DNA of 5,865 nt from an uncultured Candidatus Competibacteraceae bacterium (GTDB taxonomy: Bacteria > Pseudomonadota > Gammaproteobacteria > Competibacterales > Competibacteraceae), in contig CALMNY010000385.1 in NCBI GenBank assembly GCA_937872125.1, positions 1 to 5,865 on the forward strand. The letters are read 5' to 3'. Below the pieces are notes generated by a model. That model was given only the letters and a program-made list of their open reading frames with translations. It did no database searches and had not been told where the DNA came from. The translations under genes were made by a program, and so were the position numbers. This document shows, one piece after another, positions 1 through 5,077 of the stretch (the first letter of the stretch is position 1; each line of letters opens with the position of its first letter).

Positions 1-1259
1 CCCTCGCCCGTCACCTCGGTCATGCGGCCATCGCTGCTGCCGATGGTCACCGACATGGCGACCGGCTGCCCGTCGCGCAATACCCAGATTTGCCGCACTG
101 CACTCCGGGCGCCTCTGGCGTTCCCGGATTGTCTCCTCGGAGCCAAACCCCGGGGCGGGCGGGGCAGCAGGCTGGCCACTAGCCCGCCACCGCTGCTGGA
201 CTGGGCATCCGGCGGTGGCGGCGGCGTAAAGCGCAGCGCCGCATTTGGAACGAGCAGCACGTTTTCCCGTTCAGTGGCGACGATTTCCGCCGTCGCAGTC
301 ATGCCAGGCCGCAGACTGAGGTCGCCGTTGTCCACGTTGAGAATGGTCTTGTAGGTCACCACGTTGTTCACCTTCTCCGCGCCGAACCGCACCTGCTGGA
401 TGCGGGCGGGATAGCTCCGGTTGGGATAGGCGTCCACGGTGAACGTGGCCGACTGCCCTTCGTGAACCTGGCCGACGTCGGCTTCGTCCACGTCCACCTG
501 CAATTCCATTTGCGCCAGATTTTCGGCCAGGGTGAACAACACCGGCGCTTGCAGCGAGGCGGCCACGGTCTGGCCCGGCTCCACCTTGCGCGCGAGCACC
601 ACGCCGTCAATCGGCGAGCGCATGGAGGCCTTGGCCAGATCGGTTTCGTTGGTGCGCAACGTGGCGCGCGCCTCCTCGACCGCCGCCCGCGCGGCGACTT
701 CATCGGCGCTGGCGCGTTCCGCCGTCGCCTCGGCGGCTTCGAGTTCGGTCGGCGCGGGCACCTTGCCGCCGCTCAGTTTGGCGACCTGCCGCAGCCGTCC
801 GAGATTGGCGCGCGCTTCCTTGACCGTCGCCACCGCTTGCAGCACCTTGGCCTCGGCCGACGCCAGCGCGGCCCTGGATTTCGCGATCTGATTCTGGAGC
901 TTGGTCACGTCCAGCCGGGCGAGCACTTGCCCTTTTTTAACCCGGTCGTTGTCGTCCACCAGGACCGTTTCGATGGTGCCGGACAACTCGCTGCCGACAT
1001 CCACCTGATTGATCGGCTCCAGCTTGCCAGTCGCCGACACCGTGACGCGCAGGTTGCCCCGGCCAAGCGGTTCGGTCTGGTACTGGGGCGCGGCCTGGGT
1101 CTCGGCCCTGGAGTGGAAATACGCCCACCCGCCGGCAGCCAGCCCGGCCAATAAGGCGAGCGCGACCAGCCAGCGCAGAACCTTGAAGCGACCACGCGCC
1201 GGCTTCGCTTGGATGATTTTCGCCAGTTGGGGATCCGTGACGGAGGTTGTGTCGTTCAT
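1..1259 (-). CDS. MacA-like periplasmic adaptor (membrane fusion protein) of a tripartite efflux pump, 3' end beyond window
   Basis: Periplasmic adaptor of the HlyD/RND-MFP family. It would link an inner-membrane pump to the outer-membrane channel encoded just upstream. The frame is open for 419 codons and runs off the left edge, so the C-terminus is missing. Visible parts: a short cytoplasmic N-terminus; one membrane anchor at about residues 28-47; a first lipoyl half with 'ATGKLEP' and 'VDVGSELSGTI' (76-95); an Ala/Glu-rich coiled-coil hairpin (about 120-210); the second lipoyl half 'MRSPIDGVVLARKVEPGQ' (213-230); and a beta-barrel ending in 'LRPGMTATAEI' (316-326) and 'VLLVPNAAL'. A Pro/Gly/Arg-rich linker (about 345-388) follows, then the start of the membrane-proximal domain ('IWVLRDGQPV'). 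The SPIDG and LRPGM motifs and the uncleaved anchor favour a MacA-type adaptor paired with a MacB-type ABC transporter over an AcrA-type lipoprotein; this is inference, because the pump gene is outside the window. The ATG overlaps the upstream stop as ATGA, with AAGGA eight bases before it (1268-1272), which fits translational coupling. Confidence 0.93.
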   Translation of the reverse strand, partial: MNDTTSVTDPQLAKIIQAKPARGRFKVLRWLVALALLAGLAAGGWAYFHSRAETQAAPQYQTEPLGRGNLRVTVSATGKLEPINQVDVGSELSGTIETVLVDDNDRVKKGQVLARLDVTKLQNQIAKSRAALASAEAKVLQAVATVKEARANLGRLRQVAKLSGGKVPAPTELEAAEATAERASADEVAARAAVEEARATLRTNETDLAKASMRSPIDGVVLARKVEPGQTVAASLQAPVLFTLAENLAQMELQVDVDEADVGQVHEGQSATFTVDAYPNRSYPARIQQVRFGAEKVNNVVTYKTILNVDNGDLSLRPGMTATAEIVATERENVLLVPNAALRFTPPPPPDAQSSSGGGLVASLLPRPPRGLAPRRQSGNARGARSAVRQIWVLRDGQPVAMSVTIGSSDGRMTEVTGE

Positions 1260-2734
1260 GACGAGATTCCTTGCGCGTGAGCGGCGATGGGATTGGCGGG
1301 GTCCGGCGACCAGCCGCCGCCCAGCGCCTTGTAAAGCTGAATCAACGTCTTGACCCCATCGGCTTCGCTGAGCACGAGCTTGTCTTCGACGGTCAGCACG
1401 GTGCGTTCCGTATCCAGCACGGTCTGGAAATCGCTGAGGCCGGCGCTGTAGCGGTGCCGGGCCAGCCGGGCGGCCAGCCGGGCGGCATCAACCGCTTCGC
1501 GCAGATGGTTCTGCCGCTGGCGGGTATTGGCCAGGGCGACCAGGGCGTTTTCGACCTCGCCCAGCGCGTTCAATACCGTGGCTTCGTAATTGACCCACGC
1601 CTGTTCCTGTACGGCGGTCTGAATGTTGACCTGCTGGCGGATGCGTCCGGCGTTGAAAATCGGCGCAGCGAGGCTGCCCAGTACGCTCCCCGCCACCGCG
1701 TCGCCGCTGGACAGCGCGCCGACGGTCAGCGCTTCCAGACTCAACGACCCGCCCAGGCTGAAATTCGGATACGCCTGCGCTTCGGCCACGCCGATTCGCG
1801 CGGTTTCCGCCGCCAGCCTGCGTTCGGCGACGCCCACGTCGGGCCGCTGGCGCAATGTATCCGCGGGAATGCCCACCGTCACCCGCGCGGGGATCCTGGG
1901 AATCCCGCCCGGTTGGGCCAACCGCTCGGCCAAAGCGCCCGGCGGCTGGCCGAGCAGGATGGCCAGGCGCTGTTCGGCCTCGGCGCGGCTGGTTTCGAGG
2001 CTGGGAATTTGCGCCTGGGTCTGTTCCAGATTGGCGCGGGCCTGCTCCACGTCCAGCGTGCTGGTCAAGCCGGCTTGCGCCCGCCACTGGGTCAGTTGCA
2101 GGGTTTCCGCCTGCGAAGCAGCGTTAGCCCTGGCGATGTCCAGCGCCGCCTGGGAAGCGCGCAGTTCCACGTAGTTGATCGCGGCCTCGGCGGCCAGCGA
2201 CACCTGGACATCGCGCAGGCTGGCTTCGCTGGCTTCCAGATCGGCCTGGGCGGCTTCCACGCTGCGCCGGAGACCGCCGAATATGTCCAGTTCCCAACTG
2301 GCGTCAAACCCGGCGCTGAACCGGTTGGCCGTCCCGCCGCCCCCGGATTCGCCGCTGGCCTTCACCCGCCGTCCCGCCGCCGAGCCGGAAACCGTCGGAA
2401 ACAGCTCCGCCCCGGCCAGCGCGCGCCGGGCGCGAGCCTCGCGCAATTTCGCCTGGGCGGTGCGGAGGTCGAGACTGGTTTGCAGGGCCTGTTCGATCAG
2501 CCCGGTCAGGGTCGGATCGTCGAGTTGCCGCCACCAGTTCGCCAGGTCCGTCGGCGCGGTGGGCATGACAGCCACCTTTGCCGCCGCCGCGCCGCGCCAG
2601 GTCGCCGGCGTCGCCCGTTCGGGCGCGGCATAGTCCGGGCCGACCGCCGCGCAACCGGCCAGCAGAATTGCCGTCAGCAAACCGGCGCTGCGCCGGAATC
2701 GCCGGGCGGAAGTTGCGCGAATAGGTGCAGTCAC
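1256..2734 (-). CDS. TolC/NodT-family outer-membrane efflux lipoprotein
   Basis: Outer-membrane channel component of a tripartite efflux system, about 492 residues, typical for the NodT/OprM family. The N-terminus has basic residues (RRFRR), a short hydrophobic stretch and the lipobox LLAGC, so it should be lipidated at Cys28 and released by signal peptidase II. The next residues 'AVGPDY..P' are the usual family start. Two outer-membrane efflux repeats follow, with family hallmarks: 'WWRQLDDPTLTGLIEQAL', 'SWELDIFGGLRRSVEAA', 'LRQRPDVGVAERRLAAETARIGVAEAQAYP', 'APIFNAGRIR', 'ALGEVENAL' and 'RHRYSAGLSDFQTVLDTER'. The frame extends to a TTG at 2755, but the GTG at 2732-2734 is the better start: AGGAG lies seven bases before it (2742-2746), inside the longer reading. 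The stop overlaps the adaptor start by four bases, so the two genes form one operon. The substrate cannot be read from sequence. Its own promoter is not obvious; the upstream 116 bp are mostly hairpin repeats, so it may depend on read-through from the flavocytochrome gene. Confidence 0.95.
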   Translation of the reverse strand: MTAPIRATSARRFRRSAGLLTAILLAGCAAVGPDYAAPERATPATWRGAAAAKVAVMPTAPTDLANWWRQLDDPTLTGLIEQALQTSLDLRTAQAKLREARARRALAGAELFPTVSGSAAGRRVKASGESGGGGTANRFSAGFDASWELDIFGGLRRSVEAAQADLEASEASLRDVQVSLAAEAAINYVELRASQAALDIARANAASQAETLQLTQWRAQAGLTSTLDVEQARANLEQTQAQIPSLETSRAEAEQRLAILLGQPPGALAERLAQPGGIPRIPARVTVGIPADTLRQRPDVGVAERRLAAETARIGVAEAQAYPNFSLGGSLSLEALTVGALSSGDAVAGSVLGSLAAPIFNAGRIRQQVNIQTAVQEQAWVNYEATVLNALGEVENALVALANTRQRQNHLREAVDAARLAARLARHRYSAGLSDFQTVLDTERTVLTVEDKLVLSEADGVKTLIQLYKALGGGWSPDPANPIAAHAQGISS

Positions 2735-2746
2735 CGTCTTTCTCCT
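2732..2746 (-). promoter_or_regulatory. Ribosome binding site deciding a GTG start for the outer-membrane lipoprotein
   Basis: On the minus strand, AGGAG (2742-2746) is followed by seven bases and then GTG (2732-2734). The only upstream alternative in frame is a TTG at 2753-2755, which has no comparable Shine-Dalgarno sequence and would place this AGGAG inside the coding region. The GTG start also gives a normal-length signal peptide, 27 residues before the lipobox cysteine. Confidence 0.75.
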
Positions 2747-2764
2747 GGTTGCCAAGGGATATTC

Positions 2765-2856
2765 TGTAGGGACACGGCGGCGCCGTGTCCTTTTTGGCCC
2801 CTGGGGTCACCGTTTTGTAGGGACACGGCGCCGCCGGGTCCCTACGGGGGTCACCG
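2765..2856. repeat. Twin hairpin-forming repeat (REP-like) between the flavocytochrome and efflux genes
   Basis: Two copies of one unit lie side by side. Both open with TGTAGGGACACGGC (2765-2778 and 2816-2829) and both close with GGGGTCACCG (2803-2812 and 2847-2856). Copy 1 folds as a perfect 9-bp stem (2770-2778 with 2782-2790) around the loop GGC and is followed by TTTTT (2791-2795). Copy 2 folds as a 13-bp stem with one mismatch (2817-2829 with 2833-2845) around the loop GCC. Copy 2 is seven bases shorter in its tail. The right end of copy 2 supplies the TGA stop of the flavocytochrome gene (2851-2853). Small GC-rich palindromes after stop codons resemble REP/BIME-type dispersed repeats. 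In the operon transcript these hairpins could protect the upstream message or lower expression of the efflux genes. Neither hairpin has a T-run on the minus strand, so neither looks like an intrinsic terminator for the operon. Confidence 0.8.
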
Positions 2857-4185
2857 CATCTCAAACAGTTCCTGATGAAAGCGGGCGCCGGGCAATCCCA
2901 GCGCGGTCAAATCCCGCTTCAGCGCCTGGCCAAATCCGGCCGGTCCGCAAAACCACACATCAGCCTCGCGCCAGTCGGGTACGGTCTGGCAGATTCGTTC
3001 CGCGTTCAACCGACCATCGCGCTCGTCCCACAACACGTGCAGGGGAACCTTGGCGGCTTGCGCGTCGCGCTCCAGCAGGCTGATGGCCTCGGCATCATAG
3101 ACCGCCGTGGTGTGAAACAGGTCAATCGCCCTGCCATCGCCCTGTCGAGCCAGGGTCTTCAGCCGCGAGATGAACGGCGTAATCCCGATGCCGCCGCCCA
3201 CCCAGATTTGCCGTGGCGACTCCCCCTGGAAGTTGAACTGTCCGTAGGGGCCTTCCACGGTGACCGGGTTCCCGACGCGCAGGCGATCCGCCAGGGTGCG
3301 CGTATAGTCGCCCAGAGCCTTGATGATGAACTGAATCCGGCCGTCGCCGGTCCAGGCCGACGAAATCGTGAACGGGTGCGGTCCCTCGTCCTCGTGCAGA
3401 GTCACGAATGCGAACTGCCCCGCATCGTGACCCGACCAGCGCCCCTTGAGCTGAATGCCGACTTCGACGACGTTCAGAGCGTCGTGGCGGACGATGGACG
3501 CCACTTCTCCCGTGACCTTGCGGCTCGTCGCCACGCGCCGAAACAGCACCAGGAGGGCGGCCACAGTGCCAGCAGCCATCAACACGGCCATGACGGGTCC
3601 CAGCACGCCGCTCCAGTAGTCGAATTTCAGCAGGACCACCGCGTGCCAGACCAGCGCCAGGTAGGCCACGGCCAGCAGGTGATGGATTTTAAAGAAATGG
3701 CGGTACGGAAAGCGCTTGATCAGGGCCAGAACCATCAGCGCCAACGCCGCGTAAAACGCCCATTCGCCGATGCTCTCGGCCAGATGGCGCTGGTCCAGAA
3801 AGAACTGCTGGATCAAATCCGCCGGCAAGGCGGGTCGGGGCGGGCGCACCGGGCGCTCCAGCAACCCCCAGCCCACCAGCCATTTGGGTCCCTGGGCCAT
3901 CAGCCAGTGAGTCACGGACAGCGCCAGCCCCGAAATGCCCAGCCATTTGTGCAGGCGGTACATCTTGTCGAGGCCGCCCAGATACGGTTCGAGCACGACG
4001 GGGCGAACGGCCAGCAGCATCGCCACGCTCATGACGCCGATGCCCAGCACGCCGGTGTATTGCATCAGCACCGCCCGCCAACTGAACAGGCCGCTCAGGC
4101 TCGACCAGTCGGTCTGATCGGTGAACCACCAGAGACCTGTGAGCAGCAGCAGGTAAATCCAGAACATGCGTTTTATGGGTTGCAT
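2851..4185 (-). CDS. Ferric-reductase/NOX-like membrane flavocytochrome (ferredoxin reductase-type, FAD and NAD(P)H binding)
   Basis: Predicted inner-membrane flavocytochrome of 444 residues that would pass electrons from cytoplasmic NAD(P)H through FAD and haem across the membrane. The N-terminal half has about six membrane segments (roughly 6-21, 38-60, 75-95, 139-157, 165-187, 192-215). Histidines are spaced as haem ligands in this superfamily: H79 and H93 in one helix, H168 or H169 and H181 in another. The C-terminal half is a ferredoxin-reductase-like module: 'HPFTISSA' (270-277) for FAD, 'GPYG' (312-315), the glycine-rich 'GGGIGITPFISRL' (330-342) for NAD(P)H, and 'WFCGPAGFG' (411-419) near the C-terminus, which ends FHQELFEMR. 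The length is normal for bacterial COG4097-like proteins. The ATG has AGGAG six bases upstream (4192-4196). It is transcribed away from the regulator pair and is the nearest leftward gene to the CpxR-like boxes, so control by that regulator is plausible. The physiological acceptor (ferric iron, oxygen, quinone or a periplasmic protein) cannot be told from sequence. Confidence 0.92.
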   Translation of the reverse strand: MQPIKRMFWIYLLLLTGLWWFTDQTDWSSLSGLFSWRAVLMQYTGVLGIGVMSVAMLLAVRPVVLEPYLGGLDKMYRLHKWLGISGLALSVTHWLMAQGPKWLVGWGLLERPVRPPRPALPADLIQQFFLDQRHLAESIGEWAFYAALALMVLALIKRFPYRHFFKIHHLLAVAYLALVWHAVVLLKFDYWSGVLGPVMAVLMAAGTVAALLVLFRRVATSRKVTGEVASIVRHDALNVVEVGIQLKGRWSGHDAGQFAFVTLHEDEGPHPFTISSAWTGDGRIQFIIKALGDYTRTLADRLRVGNPVTVEGPYGQFNFQGESPRQIWVGGGIGITPFISRLKTLARQGDGRAIDLFHTTAVYDAEAISLLERDAQAAKVPLHVLWDERDGRLNAERICQTVPDWREADVWFCGPAGFGQALKRDLTALGLPGARFHQELFEMR

Positions 4186-4251
4186 TTAACACTCCTGTTC
4201 GCCGGTTTCCAGAGGCGCTATGAGAATGCCGCCACTGTACCCCCGGCATCC

Positions 4252-4256
4252 GTAAA
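4252..4256 (+). promoter_or_regulatory. Outlying GTAAA half-site of the CpxR-like array
   Basis: A lone GTAAA lies 21 bp before the first site of the main array. It starts a nine-base word, GTAAATGCG (4252-4260), that recurs exactly at the last half-site of the array (4303-4311), 51 bp away. A weaker match, GTTAG (4262-4266), follows at 10 bp. It is on the flavocytochrome side of the array, 67 bp from that gene's start, so it may serve the leftward promoter. This is inference from spacing and identity only. Confidence 0.4.
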
Positions 4257-4272
4257 TGCGGGTTAGCGTCGT

Positions 4273-4307
4273 GTAAAGAAAGGTAAAGACGGGCAAAAAC
4301 AGGTAAA
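4273..4307 (+). promoter_or_regulatory. CpxR-like operator: four GTAAA-type half-sites in 10-bp phase
   Basis: Half-sites GTAAA (4273-4277), GTAAA (4283-4287), GCAAA (4293-4297) and GTAAA (4303-4307) are each separated by exactly five bases. The first pair is a perfect match to the CpxR box known from enterobacteria, GTAAA-N5-GTAAA. The 10-bp repeat places all sites on one face of the helix, as expected for tandem dimers of an OmpR-family regulator. The array ends five bases upstream of the -35 element of the regulator's own predicted promoter, a usual position for an activator, so positive autoregulation is likely. The downstream gene encodes a CpxR-like protein, which gives independent support for the site. 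Confidence 0.75.
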
Positions 4308-4312
4308 TGCGC

Positions 4313-4340
4313 TTGGTTGTCGGGTGGGGATCGCTATCAT
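4313..4340 (+). promoter_or_regulatory. Predicted sigma70-type promoter of the regulator-kinase operon
   Basis: TTGGTT (4313-4318) and TATCAT (4335-4340) are separated by 16 bases and match the sigma70 -35 and -10 consensus at four of six and five of six positions. Transcription would begin near 4347, giving a leader of about 30 bases before the ATG at 4377. The CpxR-like array sits directly upstream. No clear matching promoter was found for the leftward flavocytochrome gene. Confidence 0.5.
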
Positions 4341-4376
4341 GATCGTCATGAACGGCAAATGAAGCGGTTGACGGCG

Positions 4377-5072
4377 ATGATCCGGGTGTTGCTGGTGGAC
4401 GACGATGTCGAGTTGGGCGAGATGCTGACCGAATACCTCGAACGCGAGGGTTTCGGCGCGACGGCCGTGGCGGACGGCGAAGCGGGCGTGCGCGGCGCGC
4501 TGTCGGGCGAATACGGCATCGTGGTGCTGGACGTGATGATGCCGCGCCTGAACGGCATCGAAGCCTTGCGCCGCATCCGCGCGCAGGACAGCCGCCTCCC
4601 GGTGCTGATGCTCACCGCCAAGGGGGACGACGTGGACCGCATCATCGGCCTCGAACTCGGCGCGGACGATTACGTGCCCAAACCCTGCACCCCGCGCGAG
4701 TTGGTCGCACGCATCCGGGCCATTCTGCGGCGCACCCAGGCGCAGGAGGAGTCGGTCAGCCCGCCGTCCGGCCCGCTGACGGTGGGGGGGCTGACGCTGT
4801 GGCCGGAAAAGCGCAGCGCGGAATGGAACGACGCCCCGCTCGACCTGACCAGCACCGAATTCAATCTGCTGGAAGTGCTGGTTCGCAACGCGGGGCGGGT
4901 GGTGAGCAAACAGGAGCTTTCGGAACAGGGCCTGGGCCGCCCGCTGGCCCGCTACGACCGGGGCATTGACGTCCACCTGAGCAGCATCCGGCACAAACTC
5001 GGCCTGGACGGCGAAGGGCGTTCGCCGATTCAGACCGTGCGCGGCGTCGGCTATCAGTACGTCCGGGAGTGA
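4377..5072 (+). CDS. cpxR: CpxR-like OmpR-family response regulator
   Basis: DNA-binding response regulator of 231 residues, close to the 232 of E. coli CpxR. The receiver domain (about 1-115) has the acidic pocket D8-D9-D10, phospho-acceptor D52 in 'VVLDVMMPRLNG', switch residue T80 in 'LMLTAKGDD', and K102 in 'DDYVPKPCTPREL'. A short linker leads to the winged-helix domain (about 132-230) with 'LDLTSTEFNLLEVLVRNAGR', recognition-helix region 'GIDVHLSSIRHKLG' and the terminal wing 'IQTVRGVGYQYV'. The receiver opening (IRVLLVDDDVELGEMLTEYL) and LDVMMPRLNG resemble CpxR in particular. The ATG at 4377 was chosen because family members start right before this strand. In-frame alternatives are ATG at 4359 and TTG at 4317; none has a strong Shine-Dalgarno, and the TTG overlaps the predicted -35 element. 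Phosphorylation by the kinase encoded five bases downstream is expected. The operator and promoter upstream point to autoregulation. Confidence 0.93.
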   Translation: MIRVLLVDDDVELGEMLTEYLEREGFGATAVADGEAGVRGALSGEYGIVVLDVMMPRLNGIEALRRIRAQDSRLPVLMLTAKGDDVDRIIGLELGADDYVPKPCTPRELVARIRAILRRTQAQEESVSPPSGPLTVGGLTLWPEKRSAEWNDAPLDLTSTEFNLLEVLVRNAGRVVSKQELSEQGLGRPLARYDRGIDVHLSSIRHKLGLDGEGRSPIQTVRGVGYQYVRE

Positions 5073-5077
5073 CCGCC

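Noticed and set aside
462..1154. Plus-strand open frame of about 230 codons opposite the adaptor gene
   Set aside because: It is an antisense shadow of the MacA-like coding sequence; the composition is low-complexity and no motif is visible.
2735..2850. Intrinsic terminator separating the flavocytochrome from the efflux genes
   Set aside because: On the transcribed (minus) strand neither hairpin is followed by a T-run, so the spacer does not look like a terminator for the leftward operon.
1271..2875. Very long plus-strand open frame (about 534 codons) opposite the outer-membrane lipoprotein gene
   Set aside because: The minus-strand frame has clear family motifs and a lipobox. The antisense translation is Gly/Arg/Gln-rich with no recognisable domain, as expected for the opposite strand of a GC-rich gene.
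2875..4266. Plus-strand open frame of about 463 codons opposite the flavocytochrome gene
   Set aside because: The translation is rich in His, Gln and Arg with no domain, and it mirrors a gene with intact FAD, NAD(P)H and haem motifs. It would also run through the divergent promoter region.
4317..4376. Upstream TTG (4317) or ATG (4359) as the start of the response regulator
   Set aside because: The extra 20 or 6 residues have no counterpart in the family, and the TTG lies inside the predicted -35 element. The ATG at 4359 cannot be fully excluded because none of the candidate starts has a strong Shine-Dalgarno sequence.
4263..4994. Minus-strand open frame of about 243 codons opposite the response regulator
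   Set aside because: The plus strand encodes a complete CpxR-like protein with all catalytic residues. The antisense product has no domain and would cover the operator.
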